Shown: positions 1-9,772, counted from the first letter of the stretch. The stretch is 64,000 nucleotides of DNA from Terribacillus aidingensis (GCF_900215625.1 NZ_OBEK01000002.1:294676-358675); one strand, 5' to 3'. Made by a program: numbers and translations. The notes: generated by a model from the sequence alone, not told the origin.

Positions 1-167
1 CGGAAGAAGAAACAGAGGAAGCTGAAGGAACGGAAGAAGAGACAGAGGAAGCTCCTGAAGCAACTAGGTTACAAGGGAATGATAACAACTGGCTCTTTTA
101 TTTTTTAACTACAAATGTAAACAAAGCGTCCAATATTAGAAGAAATGAAATTGAAGAAGAGTATTGA
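1..167 (+). CDS. 3' end of a Glu-rich protein gene (partial)
   Basis: The reading frame is open from base 3 and stops with TGA at 165-167; the 5' part lies outside the window. The visible 54 residues start with an acidic tandem repeat (EEETEEAEGT then EEETEEAPEA, encoded by near-identical DNA repeats of about 30 bp) followed by an ordinary C-terminus ending IEEEY. A rho-independent terminator follows about 115 bp downstream. Low-complexity acidic tails of this kind occur in many unrelated proteins, so no function is assigned. Confidence 0.6.
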   Translation, partial: EEETEEAEGTEEETEEAPEATRLQGNDNNWLFYFLTTNVNKASNIRRNEIEEEY

Positions 168-282
168 GTTTATTCTCATCTAAAAACATCCATGGTGAAC
201 CGTACCATAAGTAAATGAGGTTTTCTTATAAGTAATTCTTTACTTATCATAGAAATAAAGAAAGAATAGTGTGATATTTTCT

Positions 283-317
283 AACCCCCATCAAACTCAG
301 GTGGGGGTTATTTTATT
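283..317 (+). terminator. Rho-independent terminator
   Basis: Perfect 8-bp stem AACCCCCA / TGGGGGTT at 283-290 and 302-309, followed by ATTTTATT. It ends the transcript of the partial gene at the left edge. Confidence 0.85.
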
Positions 318-698
318 CGATCAGTAATTAAGAACTATCTAGAAAAGGAGCCTGCCTGCGTAAGTAAGGATTCATGAAAGTAAGGTGTGAGGGCACAAGG
401 AGGACGTTATAGGATCAGTATTCCCGCCAACAAATGAAGATCCATGTCCAACCTTAAATCTAAATAAAAGATGCATTTTATATAGATTTAAGTACTATAC
501 AATTCAAAAGGATGGATTTTTTGTTTGTTCAATTAACGACGTTATTTTTCTTAATCTGATAATTTCATAGTGAATTATTCATAAAAATGCTATGTGTAAC
601 TCATTTCCATGGGTTATTATGGAACTAGTTGTTTCAAGGCTTGCAGTCTTTTTGTGGTTTTGCAAAACTTTTAGACATTGGTAATTAGGGGGAGCGCG
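318..698. other. Non-coding stretch with an inverted repeat at 454-491
   Basis: No convincing gene is seen. The main structure is a near-perfect inverted repeat, TTAAATCTA-a-ATAAAA, loop GATGCA, TTTTAT-a-TAGATTTAA, at 454-491. It has no clear T-run, so it could be a regulatory hairpin or a protein site rather than a terminator. The last part, before the GGGGGAG ribosome site at about 688, presumably holds the promoter of the FRG gene. Confidence 0.4.
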
Positions 699-1445
699 AT
701 GAGTTATTCTAATGAATGGTTTAAAATAATGAATGAGGTTAAACATTTTCAAGACGATAACAGATATGTTTGGTATAGAGGAATTAATAACTCAGAATAC
801 AAGCTAAATTCAGGCATGTACAGAGAACATCATCCAACCATAAAAGCATATATAGCTCATGAAAGAAACAGGTACGAGGTTTTTAAAAGGATGGGTCATT
901 TGTATTTAAATGAAGATGACTGGAGCCAGCTATTTGTAATGCAGCATCATGGAGTGAAAACTAGATTACTTGATTGGACTGAATCCTTTGCAGTTGCACT
1001 CTATTTTGCTTTATTAAATCCTATACCAGGAAAAGAACCGGTAATTTGGATGCTAAGTCCACTTAGGCTAAATAAATTATCGCTAAATAAAGCTTCATTT
1101 AAATCAACTAACATTAGTTACGAGGATTTTTTTGAGGTTTATATTCATCAGGAGCAGAAAGAAGTTAAAGAAAATGAACTTTATCATTCCGTTGCAACAT
1201 ATCCCTTAAGGAACAGTTCCAGAATAGTGGCTCAACATGGCATGTTTACTATACAAGGAGCAGCAGGTACTCCATTGGAAGAAGAACATGATGGGCATCT
1301 AGTTAAAGAAGGTAGTTTGAAAAAAATCGCAATCCCTGAAGAGGTAATGCGTGATGCTCACTCATTTCTAAGACAGGCTGGTGTTAGCCATTTTTCTATG
1401 TTTCCTGATCTTGATGGCCTTTCAAGGCACGTTAATTCATTATAA
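699..1445 (+). CDS. FRG-domain protein
   Basis: 248 residues. The ATG at 699 is preferred to an in-frame TTG at 678 because AGGGGGAG lies 8 bases before it. FRG-domain hallmarks are visible: an N-terminal W-YRG motif (residues 25-28) followed by YKLNSGMYR, and the characteristic QHHGVKTRLLDWT at 82-94 followed by an ALYFALL helix. FRG domains are common in defence islands and phage accessory regions, but their biochemical activity is not well established. It sits 180 bp upstream of a large YobI-like NTPase gene on the same strand, so the pair may act together. The family is confident; the role is inferred from context. Confidence 0.85.
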   Translation: MSYSNEWFKIMNEVKHFQDDNRYVWYRGINNSEYKLNSGMYREHHPTIKAYIAHERNRYEVFKRMGHLYLNEDDWSQLFVMQHHGVKTRLLDWTESFAVALYFALLNPIPGKEPVIWMLSPLRLNKLSLNKASFKSTNISYEDFFEVYIHQEQKEVKENELYHSVATYPLRNSSRIVAQHGMFTIQGAAGTPLEEEHDGHLVKEGSLKKIAIPEEVMRDAHSFLRQAGVSHFSMFPDLDGLSRHVNSL

Positions 1446-1625
1446 AGGAAGGTAAAAAACACAATGCTTCTTCTTTAGTGATTTTAGTATGATGTCAATC
1501 CACAATTACTCATCACTATTACATTATAAATGTTTAGTTATAAACTTCAGCTATTCTTAACGATTTTTCAATAATATATATGAATATAGTGGAGAGAATA
1601 TAGATCTCTCTATGGAGGTTTTAAA

Positions 1626-4600
1626 GTGAACCAAGAGGAAAACGAAAAAAAATATAAGTTCCAAAAATTAACCCCTATAAATAATGTTGAATTAAGGGTT
1701 TATGAAAATGCCCTTAATTTCGTCTTTGATAACAGCGATATTAAGAATGTAGCAATATCTGGCCCCTACAGTGCCGGGAAAAGCAGCGTAATAGAGTCCT
1801 ATAAAAATAATTCGGATAAGCAATTCTTACATATTTCTCTTGCGCATTTTTCTGAAACAGCACCGGATAACTTTTTAGATGGAAAAGGAGAAGCTCCTAG
1901 AGATGATTCTCAGACTGATAGTACGGTTTTAGAAGGGAAAATTCTTAATCAACTTATTCATCAGATCAAACAAAATAAAATTCCTCAAACTAAGTTTAAG
2001 GTAAAACAAAAAACTGAACCCAAAAAGATTCTTTTAACTACTTTAATTTTTACCATATTTTTAGTTAATCTTTATTATGTATTTTCTTTTAATAAATGGG
2101 CATCATTTGTTCCTACATTAGGCGCAAGTTGGTTAAAAAGTATATTAATGTGGACAACAAGTAATATAGTTTTACTATTTAGTGGCTTAGCGTGTTTTGT
2201 AATTATAGGAATAGCAACATATTATATGATTACACTTCAAAGGAATAAAAATTTTCTAAAAAGGCTCAAGTTACAAGGGAATGAAATAGAGATATTTGAA
2301 GAAAAGGAAGATTCATTCTTTGATAAATATTTAAATGAGGTATTATACTTGTTTGAGAACTCTAATGCTGATGCAATTGTTTTCGAAGATATGGACAGAT
2401 TTAATGCCAATAAAATATTTGAGAAGTTAAGGGAAATTAATACACTTGTTAATAATAAAAAGGATAAAGAAAATAAAGCGCCCATTCGTTTTTTATATTT
2501 AATAAAAGATAATATATTTACGTCAAAAGATCGCACAAAGTTTTTTGACTTTATCCTTCCCATTGTTCCAGTTATAGATGGTTCTAACTCCTATGACAAA
2601 CTAATTGATCATTTTACTGAAGGACATATTTTAGAACTATTCGATGAGAATTTTCTTAATGAGTTATCACTATATATTGATGATATGAGAATTTTAAAGA
2701 ATATATATAATGAGTTTATTATTTACTATGATCGTATATTGTCCAAGGGGCTTAAACCACTAACTGAGCAGGAAAGCAATTCAACATATTTGAACCTAGA
2801 TAATAATAAACTTCTAGGAATCATTGTATATAAGAATATTTTTCCTAAAGATTTCAGTGATCTTCATTTAAGAACTGGTTATATGTATACGTTGTTTGAA
2901 AATAAACCTTTGTTTACTGAAAAGGAAATAGAAAGAATTAATCAAAAGATAGATGAAATAGAAGAGCAGATTAAATTATCAGAGAATGAAATGCTAAAAT
3001 CTCTTATAGAACTAGATGCTCTATATTTACTCTTAAATTATAAAATAAGTAGTGTAGGAGGACGAAAGATATCGGAATTTAAAACTCAAGTTCAATTGAT
3101 TGAAGCAATAAGCAAGAGTCCTGATCAAGTCTATTATTCTTATGGGTATCAAAATAATCAACATCTTGATGTAACCTCTCCACTTAAAAAAGTAAGAGAG
3201 GATGAAAACTATATTAAACGAAAAAAAGCTATTGAAAGAAATGTGGAGAATCAAACTGAAAAGTTAAGAGTTGAATATAAGAAATTAATAAAACAAAAAA
3301 ACAATATAAGAAATAGTAAGTTGAAAGATTTTATTAGTAAAGAAAATATCGATAGTATTTTTAACGTTATATTTACAAATGAAATTGGAGAAAAAAATAC
3401 GTTTAACGAAATTAAAGGAAGTAATTATTTTCCGCTCATAAAATATTTAGTACGCTATGGATACATTGAAGAAAACTATTCGGATTATATGACATACTTT
3501 TATGAAAATAGCCTTAATCGTATTGATAAGAATTTTTTGTTAAGTGTTACGGATCAATTGGCAAAAGACTATTCCTATACAATAATTGAGCCGGAAAAGG
3601 TAATTGATAGATTAAATATTGGACATTTTGAGCGTGTTGAAGTCCTTAATTTTGATTTATTAAACTATTTATTAACCACAAAAATAACCAACGTTAGGTA
3701 TCTAAGTAGCTTTCTTAAGCAATTAAAGGACACAAAGAACTTTGTATTTATTAGTGGTTTTTTAGAGCTTAGTAAAAAACCAGAAATTGAGTTATTTATA
3801 AAAGAGATAAATAATATGTGGCCAAATATCTTTCAAAGTATACAAGATGAGGCGGATTTTAACTATGAACAGACAAAGCAGTACTCTGTGTATAGTTTGT
3901 ATTATTCTTCAGAAGCTGAAATCTTAGAGCTAAATAAAAGAAATTATCTAACTGATTTTATATCTGGTAGTCATGATTTTCTTGATATAGATTCACCAAA
4001 TATCGAAAAGTTGATTGCTGGTTTTTCTCTACTTAAAGTCAAATTCGACTGGGTTAATTATGAAAATGCAAACACTAGATTGTTCCAAGAAGTATATGAA
4101 AATCATTTGTACAAACTGACATTTAACCTTATTTGTTTAATCTTAGAAAATATTTATGGAGTCATTAAAAGCGATGATTTCAAAAATAAAAATTATACTT
4201 TGGTGATTTCTAAGCCAGATGAACCTTTAGCACAATATATAAATAACAATTTTAGTCAGTATGTTAATGAAATTTTGGATAACTGTGAGGAGCGTATAAC
4301 AGACGCAGAACCTGTTGCATTGTCAATAATTAATCACTCCGAAATTGATGAAAAGGATAAATTTACGTATATAAGCTACTTGGAGACAACTATTGAGCAC
4401 ATTGATAGTGTTAAAGACATTGATATGTGGGACTTGTTATTAGAAAAATTGGTAGTTGAATACTCGGAGTATAATATTTTAAAATATTTCTTCCAAAATG
4501 AATTAGATCCCCATTTGATTGATTTTATAAACGGGTCGGATCGGCTATTATCATTTAAGTCGATATCCATCGATAACCAATTTGGGGAAGGATCAACTTC

Positions 4601-5453
4601 AAAATTCTTTAATGCAATAGTAAAAAGTGATGAACTGGAAAATGGAAGATACGAATCTATACTCAATAATTTTGGGCGGTATTACAATTCATTTTCGCAT
4701 ACTGAGATCGAATTGAGTAAGATGGAAATCCTCATAAAAATCGATACTGTACGCATGACAGAAAAGAACCTTATCTTTATAAGAGAGAATTACAGTAGAT
4801 TATTATTAAAATTCATTATCCATAATATTCGTGAATACACGGAAAAAGTTATTAACGAAGATAATTTTGAAATGGATGAACTTCTATCAATATTAGATGC
4901 GGATGTAGGGGATAAACATAAAATCAGTTTGCTTGAATTCTCCACCGGTATAATCACATTAAAGGGAAAAAATTACTCAAACGCAGTAAAACTACACATT
5001 TTAGAACATAATTTCAATGTTGAAGATCTTTTATTTTTGCTTAATAGCTATACTGAGGAAAGAAGTAAGCCTATTAAGGGAGCTATAAAAAACATCTCTA
5101 TCCAGCATATTAATAAAATTATATCCGAAGGCTATTCCATACCTTTTGAATTACTTAAGGAAATGTTTCTGGTAGATCAAGTCGATTTGGAAACTAAAAA
5201 GGAATTGTTTGCTCAATATCTACCTGAAATGGAGGATAAACTAGTAGTAGAATGCCTTAAAGTTCTTCAAATGATAGATTTTCTAAGCTTATTAGAAAGA
5301 AAAAGGCCTACATTTGAAGTAAACAAAATCAATAAAAAAATCTTAGATAATTTCAAAGAAAGAAAATGGATAAAAGATTTCGCTACAGATAACCAAAACA
5401 AAGAACTTTTCCGCGCAAGCGGGCGTAATAGGCCAGATATTTTAGCATTATAA
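1626..5453 (+). CDS. YobI-like P-loop NTPase, membrane-anchored
   Basis: 1275 residues with a GTG start at 1626 and TGGAGG 8 bases upstream. The N-terminus reads FQKLTPINNVELRVYENAL and is followed by a Walker A loop GPYSAGKSS (46-54), which matches the YobI family of P-loop NTPases. Two hydrophobic segments (about 134-155 and 180-202) would put it in the membrane, and a Walker B-like IVFEDMDRF follows at about 251-259. The remaining roughly 1000 residues are helical with coiled-coil stretches (about 440-460 and 535-570) and match no domain I recognise, so they may be a sensor or effector. Codon use is very AT-rich. With the FRG gene upstream it could be a two-gene defence or exclusion module; that is inference. 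A terminator is not obvious. Confidence 0.8.
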   Translation: MNQEENEKKYKFQKLTPINNVELRVYENALNFVFDNSDIKNVAISGPYSAGKSSVIESYKNNSDKQFLHISLAHFSETAPDNFLDGKGEAPRDDSQTDSTVLEGKILNQLIHQIKQNKIPQTKFKVKQKTEPKKILLTTLIFTIFLVNLYYVFSFNKWASFVPTLGASWLKSILMWTTSNIVLLFSGLACFVIIGIATYYMITLQRNKNFLKRLKLQGNEIEIFEEKEDSFFDKYLNEVLYLFENSNADAIVFEDMDRFNANKIFEKLREINTLVNNKKDKENKAPIRFLYLIKDNIFTSKDRTKFFDFILPIVPVIDGSNSYDKLIDHFTEGHILELFDENFLNELSLYIDDMRILKNIYNEFIIYYDRILSKGLKPLTEQESNSTYLNLDNNKLLGIIVYKNIFPKDFSDLHLRTGYMYTLFENKPLFTEKEIERINQKIDEIEEQIKLSENEMLKSLIELDALYLLLNYKISSVGGRKISEFKTQVQLIEAISKSPDQVYYSYGYQNNQHLDVTSPLKKVREDENYIKRKKAIERNVENQTEKLRVEYKKLIKQKNNIRNSKLKDFISKENIDSIFNVIFTNEIGEKNTFNEIKGSNYFPLIKYLVRYGYIEENYSDYMTYFYENSLNRIDKNFLLSVTDQLAKDYSYTIIEPEKVIDRLNIGHFERVEVLNFDLLNYLLTTKITNVRYLSSFLKQLKDTKNFVFISGFLELSKKPEIELFIKEINNMWPNIFQSIQDEADFNYEQTKQYSVYSLYYSSEAEILELNKRNYLTDFISGSHDFLDIDSPNIEKLIAGFSLLKVKFDWVNYENANTRLFQEVYENHLYKLTFNLICLILENIYGVIKSDDFKNKNYTLVISKPDEPLAQYINNNFSQYVNEILDNCEERITDAEPVALSIINHSEIDEKDKFTYISYLETTIEHIDSVKDIDMWDLLLEKLVVEYSEYNILKYFFQNELDPHLIDFINGSDRLLSFKSISIDNQFGEGSTSKFFNAIVKSDELENGRYESILNNFGRYYNSFSHTEIELSKMEILIKIDTVRMTEKNLIFIRENYSRLLLKFIIHNIREYTEKVINEDNFEMDELLSILDADVGDKHKISLLEFSTGIITLKGKNYSNAVKLHILEHNFNVEDLLFLLNSYTEERSKPIKGAIKNISIQHINKIISEGYSIPFELLKEMFLVDQVDLETKKELFAQYLPEMEDKLVVECLKVLQMIDFLSLLERKRPTFEVNKINKKILDNFKERKWIKDFATDNQNKELFRASGRNRPDILAL

Positions 5454-6012
5454 TAGTCTTAAAAAAACAGTGAAAGTAAAGCTTGAATAAGTAGGACCAT
5501 GACGCAGGCTTAGGCTTGTTACCTGGGTGCGTGACAACTCTGAATGCCAGTGTATAAATGTAGTTTAGCAAAGGACATTAGATTTATCGCATCAAGGACT
5601 AACACCCTAAGCTTGCTCTTGAGTTGGGAGCCCTTGATACACTATGCATCAACTGTCACAATGAGGAGTATATGAGGACATTCACTACCATTGGTGTCAA
5701 AGCTAAATAAAACATGAATTTTATTCGATATTCCTTCAAATATGATCATCATCAGAAAAAGGCTCCGCGTGATGAGCACGAAGCCAGGGCATTTTACACA
5801 AACCAATATTTGCATATGATTTGGTTACGTATATAATTTACTCTAATCCGTGAATCTTTGCAACAGAGTCAGCACAGAAAACTGTCTCTATTTATTTTGA
5901 GGTTTTAATCAATTACTTCTTTAATATGATCTAATCTATATTGCCACACCGTTCTTCTGGTGCTATTATTTAGAAGTTATGCATGATAATGGTACTGAGG
6001 AGATATTGGAAT
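5454..6012. other. Non-coding stretch with gene remnants
   Basis: No intact gene. It holds an HNH endonuclease fragment (5603-5710, annotated separately). An imperfect inverted repeat lies around 5501-5534 (ACGCAGG near CCTGGGTGCGT). On the minus strand near 5909-5968 a short open stretch reads TVWQYRLDHIKEVID before a stop, which may be another remnant or chance. The stretch looks like decayed mobile DNA between two accessory genes. Confidence 0.4.
5603..5710 (+). pseudogene. HNH endonuclease remnant
   Basis: A 35-codon open fragment has the C-terminal HNH signature: HPKLALELGALDTLC followed by INCHNEEY, matching the usual pattern of a P-x-LAL-x-x-x-x-L-x-x-LC-x-x-CHN core. An in-frame stop precedes it and there is no start, so it is a dead fragment. 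HNH genes are frequent free-standing mobile genes in phages. Confidence 0.5.
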
Positions 6013-7353
6013 ATGAAGCTAATAGAAAACGGATTGCACTCATTCAAAAAAGCGATACAAAATTTAAAACAGCTAGATAAAGAACAAAATAAAACTGAAA
6101 GAGAATTAATGATTAAAGACATAGTAATAGGCTTACATCATTCTATTGAAACGTTGTTCAAATATATGATACACAATAAAAATGAAATACTATTGTATGG
6201 TGATATAGAAGGATATTTTAGTGAACAGTTAGATATGATAATAAACAAAAACCCTAGGGACTATATCGGGCAAACCATAACATTTAAGGAAGCTGTTAAA
6301 AGGACAGTAGTTTTAAATAATATTCAGCTCGACAAAACTGAATTTGGCAGTTTTGAGCGATTAAATACTGTAAGAAATGCTATTACGCATCATGAGTATG
6401 ATCTTACAGATAAGAAAATAATATACTTAATAACCCAAGTGATTACAGTAATTTTTCCTATATATACTAAACTCATACCTAAATTTGATCAGTATGTTAT
6501 AGTTAATGATTTAAATCTAATTGGTAGCGTGCAAGTTAAGGAATTCCACGTATGGCGTTTCATACAGTTCTTTAAACTCAATACTAAATTCATAAAAGGC
6601 AAGGAAAAATTAGGTGCTATTCTCAGCAAAACAGATGAATTTAAGAAGCGCTCAGATAGAATAAAAAAGGAAGCATATATTACCTACCACGAGTGCCCTT
6701 GTTGTGATAAATCTTTCTTTATCAAAGAAAATATAATTTGGGATAAATCTGAAGAAAGAGGATACACTGGCCACTGCCTAATGTGTGAAATTACCTTAGA
6801 TAAGGAAGACGCTTATCTACTATATCTATCATCAGCAAATTATAAGTCAATCTATAGCAACTCCGGGGTAGGATTCTCTATTGTCAGAGAGTTGTTGGGG
6901 GACTCTGATCTAGAGGATAAGCTAAATGCGGAAGAAATAAAAAAGATAGAAGATATTCTTCAACAACCAGAAAATGTAAGTTTGCTTACTGATTACACTA
7001 ATGAATATCTGATGCTTGAATTAGAATTTATGCTAGAACCGTATGCACACGAAATTGCAGATAATTATGACTCAGCGCTCTTAGATAGTGCAATATATAC
7101 AATGTATATTAAAAGATCTCATAAAGTTCATGAGCTTTCTGAGGATGATTTTGGCACGTTAGAAGGTATTATTGAGAATCTTGAAGCTCTCCAATTGTCA
7201 AAGGAGTATTACATTAAAGCGCTTAACCAAGAGTTTATTTTTTACCTTGGAAGAACTCATCGTGATCCCCACAATGACGAGGATATAGATATTAACATTG
7301 ATGCTACTTTAACACTTACTGACAGGAGTTTCATAACAAGTGAAATGTACTAG
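6013..7353 (+). CDS. HEPN-like protein with zinc ribbon
   Basis: 446 residues. The ATG at 6013 is chosen because GAGGAG lies about 10 bases upstream; in-frame ATGs at 5983 and 5989 lack a site. The N-terminal helical domain carries R121-NAIT-H126 followed by another His, the RX4-6H motif of HEPN ribonucleases. A zinc ribbon follows (CPCC at 228-231, CLMC at 255-258), then an acidic helical C-terminal half that I do not recognise. HEPN domains are metal-independent RNases found in toxin-antitoxin, abortive-infection and CRISPR effectors. The gene stands alone with its own terminator between a decayed HNH fragment and a secreted-protein gene. RNase activity is inferred from the motif only. Confidence 0.6.
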   Translation: MKLIENGLHSFKKAIQNLKQLDKEQNKTERELMIKDIVIGLHHSIETLFKYMIHNKNEILLYGDIEGYFSEQLDMIINKNPRDYIGQTITFKEAVKRTVVLNNIQLDKTEFGSFERLNTVRNAITHHEYDLTDKKIIYLITQVITVIFPIYTKLIPKFDQYVIVNDLNLIGSVQVKEFHVWRFIQFFKLNTKFIKGKEKLGAILSKTDEFKKRSDRIKKEAYITYHECPCCDKSFFIKENIIWDKSEERGYTGHCLMCEITLDKEDAYLLYLSSANYKSIYSNSGVGFSIVRELLGDSDLEDKLNAEEIKKIEDILQQPENVSLLTDYTNEYLMLELEFMLEPYAHEIADNYDSALLDSAIYTMYIKRSHKVHELSEDDFGTLEGIIENLEALQLSKEYYIKALNQEFIFYLGRTHRDPHNDEDIDINIDATLTLTDRSFITSEMY

Positions 7354-7368
7354 TCTTTAAACACAAAA

Positions 7369-7404
7369 AATTCCCCCTTCTCAAATTAATGAGAAGGGGG
7401 AATT
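7369..7404 (+). terminator. Terminator after the HEPN/zinc-ribbon gene
   Basis: Perfect 15-bp stem AATTCCCCCTTCTCA / TGAGAAGGGGGAATT with loop AATTAA, with an A-run before it and a T-rich stretch after it. Confidence 0.8.
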
Positions 7405-7511
7405 TGAATCTAATTTTATATAAAAATCCCAACTTGATAGATTAAATTACCTAATAATGTTACAATATAACCAAAAATTAGTTCATTGTACTTATGTTAG
7501 GGGAATTGTAA

Positions 7512-8759
7512 TTGAAAAAGAAATCAGTCATTATAACTACTGCGATAATTTTAGGTATCGCTGGAATTGGTGGAACTGCTACATACGCAACAACTGTCAA
7601 TAATCATAAAGAGATAGTAGCTGAAGCAAAGTCAGATATTAATGCAGATAATAAGAAATTAAAAGAACTAGCAGATACTATCAACAATTTTGAGCTAGAG
7701 GGCGGCTACCTTTCCGAAGATCTAACAGAAGATAATCTTATTAAGATTGAAGAATCTCTCAAACAAATTAAAGATACATATACTGATTATGAATTAGAAA
7801 AAGATGAATTGAATGATGAGATTAAAATCGTTAGTGATAGTAAAAAAGAAGTCGATGATCAATTTAAACGAATCCAGAGCAAATTCGAATCTCAAAAGCT
7901 AGTCAACAGTTTGTTTTCTACTAAAGCTATTGTATCTTCTATAATTAGCGATGTAGCAATTGCTGACAATGTTGATTTTAAGACTGTAGAGAATGTAAGT
8001 AAGTCTCTTGGATCTGTCAAAGAGGATAATGACTGGTACTTATCACTTGAGGGTTTGGTTAAACAAGCCGATGGTCAGTTGATCCAAATTGATACAGCTA
8101 AAAAAGCTATTGATGCCTTGTATAAAGTTGACAATGTAAAAGAAGACGTAACAATGAAACAGTATGACGAAGCTAAAGACGAGGTGGATTTCGTTAAGAA
8201 CGAGTCTGTTCAGAAAAAGCTAGAAGATAAACTAGAACTAGTTTTAAAACAAGTTAAGTCTAATGAAGAAAAAGCTCGCAAAGAAGCGGAAGCACAAGCA
8301 CAAGCAGAGGCTGAAGAAGAATCTAGGCTTGAAACTGAAAAGCTAGCTCAAGAAGCTGTAACTGAAAAGGTAGCAAAAACACAAACAGAAACTCAAAACT
8401 CTAGTTCACAAAGCTCAAACACAGAGGTGTCTGAAGGTGGTTCTTCTACTAGTACCCCAAACAACTCAAGTGGTTCTAAAAGTTCATCTAGTAACTCTGT
8501 AAGCAGCGGAGGCTCCAGTTCCTCGTCCAGCGGTTCTAGTTCATCTAAGACCAGTAATGAGTCTGCAAGCTCTCAAAAGCCCTCTAATAGTACTACTGAT
8601 GGTGGGGGCACTTCAACTTCTAAATGTACTAAAACAGGCGAAGGTGATATTAAAAATCACGGAGGAGACGGCCAATCGGGTAAGACTTATGAAGCATGGA
8701 CATGTGACTTTGGCGAACTAAGTGGTGTTCCTTGGGATGAATTTTCAACGAGCAATTAA
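7512..8759 (+). CDS. Secreted or surface coiled-coil, Ser-rich protein
   Basis: 415 residues. It starts at TTG 7512 with AGGGGA just upstream, and the start gives a classical export signal (KKK, then a hydrophobic run to about residue 26). Residues about 30-115 and 215-290 are charged helices of coiled-coil type. Residues about 295-365 are a Ser/Gly/Thr linker. The last 50 residues contain two cysteines (in SKCTKTGEG and WTCDFGEL) that could form a disulfide in a small exported domain. It is the last gene of the + strand accessory block and converges on the phage lysis genes through a shared terminator. It could be a lysogen surface protein or an adhesin-like moron; I do not recognise the family. 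Confidence 0.6.
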   Translation: MKKKSVIITTAIILGIAGIGGTATYATTVNNHKEIVAEAKSDINADNKKLKELADTINNFELEGGYLSEDLTEDNLIKIEESLKQIKDTYTDYELEKDELNDEIKIVSDSKKEVDDQFKRIQSKFESQKLVNSLFSTKAIVSSIISDVAIADNVDFKTVENVSKSLGSVKEDNDWYLSLEGLVKQADGQLIQIDTAKKAIDALYKVDNVKEDVTMKQYDEAKDEVDFVKNESVQKKLEDKLELVLKQVKSNEEKARKEAEAQAQAEAEEESRLETEKLAQEAVTEKVAKTQTETQNSSSQSSNTEVSEGGSSTSTPNNSSGSKSSSSNSVSSGGSSSSSSGSSSSKTSNESASSQKPSNSTTDGGGTSTSKCTKTGEGDIKNHGGDGQSGKTYEAWTCDFGELSGVPWDEFSTSN

Positions 8760-8777
8760 TATTCATAGAAACAAAAA

Positions 8778-8813
8778 AATACCCCTAATCCAAATCAATG
8801 GATTAGGGGTATT
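8778..8813. terminator. Bidirectional terminator between convergent genes
   Basis: 15-bp stem with core ATACCCCTAATCCA / TGGATTAGGGGTAT, a poly-A run on the left and TTAAAATTT on the right. It can stop both the secreted-protein transcript (+) and the late lysis transcript (-). Confidence 0.85.
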
Positions 8814-8824
8814 AAAATTTAGTC

Positions 8825-9772
8825 TTATCCGACTAATGCTTTCCATGTCTGAGGGCCAATGATACCATCCGGAATAAGCTTCTTAGATTTTTGAAACTTA
8901 ATAACCCCAGCTTTAGTGCCAGAACCGTAAACTCCATCAATTGATACATATACACCTCTCAGTACAAGAGCTGACTGTGCTAGGTGAGTCCACCATTTGG
9001 AATAACTGTGGACACTAAGTACTTTTGTAGCTTTCTGAGTCTTAGGACCCCAGATACCATCAATATCTGTTCCACCATAATATTGAAGGATGCGCAATGC
9101 TGCGTTTAAAGACTTGGGCCCAGTGTAGCCATCAACAATTAACTTAGTGAATTTAGCTTTTCTAGGGTAATTACGAGAGTTAAGGAATGCTTGCGCTTCA
9201 CGAACATTAGCATTCCCTTTAGAACCACTAGTTGAAGACTTAGTTTCTTTTTTAACAGCTTCAGCCTTACCACCTTTAAGCGAGGCTAGCTCATTGGCAA
9301 TTGCCTGCTTGACCTCATTCCAGCGGCCTTCATCTAAGACACGATGAGGGCAGTATTTACCAGACCACTCTTGATGTTTCTTGACTCGATTAATACCCCA
9401 GCCTTTTTTGTGAAGTAGTTGAGCTATAAATTTTATGGCAAGCTTTTCAGCTGCTTTATATCTTGCACCGCCGGATTTAGAGTAGCAAACTTCAACACCA
9501 ATAGAAGTCCTATTACCCGAGTTAACACCGGATCCATCTCCACAGTGCCAAGCATTGCGATTCTCAGGTATTCCTTGAATCACTTGCTTATCATCAACTG
9601 CATAATGATAGGAGACTTCGTTATTGTTATTCTTCATATAATTGATTTCAGACTGAGCCGAAGCATCATTTGCTGTGTTGTGGAAAGTTATGTACTTAGC
9701 TGACATGGTATTAGGGCATTTAATACTATATTTACTTTTAGATACGAAGTCTTTCTTAACTTTAATCCCCAT
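8825..9772 (-). CDS. N-acetylmuramoyl-L-alanine amidase (endolysin)
   Basis: 315 residues. The N-terminal amidase_2 domain shows the zinc ligands and surroundings expected of the BlyA/XlyA/CwlA type: ITFHNTAN (about 28-35), a central HYAVDD and WHCGDG, and a late KYCPHRVL motif. After a Ser/Lys linker (about residues 170-190) come peptidoglycan-binding repeats with the DGxxGxxT pattern (VDGYTGPKS, IDGIWGPKT, IDGVYGSGT, PDGIIGPQT). It cuts the amide bond between muramic acid and the stem peptide to release virions. It lies directly downstream of holin genes, as in SPbeta, with a GGAGT ribosome site. Confidence 0.93.
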   Translation of the reverse strand: MGIKVKKDFVSKSKYSIKCPNTMSAKYITFHNTANDASAQSEINYMKNNNNEVSYHYAVDDKQVIQGIPENRNAWHCGDGSGVNSGNRTSIGVEVCYSKSGGARYKAAEKLAIKFIAQLLHKKGWGINRVKKHQEWSGKYCPHRVLDEGRWNEVKQAIANELASLKGGKAEAVKKETKSSTSGSKGNANVREAQAFLNSRNYPRKAKFTKLIVDGYTGPKSLNAALRILQYYGGTDIDGIWGPKTQKATKVLSVHSYSKWWTHLAQSALVLRGVYVSIDGVYGSGTKAGVIKFQKSKKLIPDGIIGPQTWKALVG

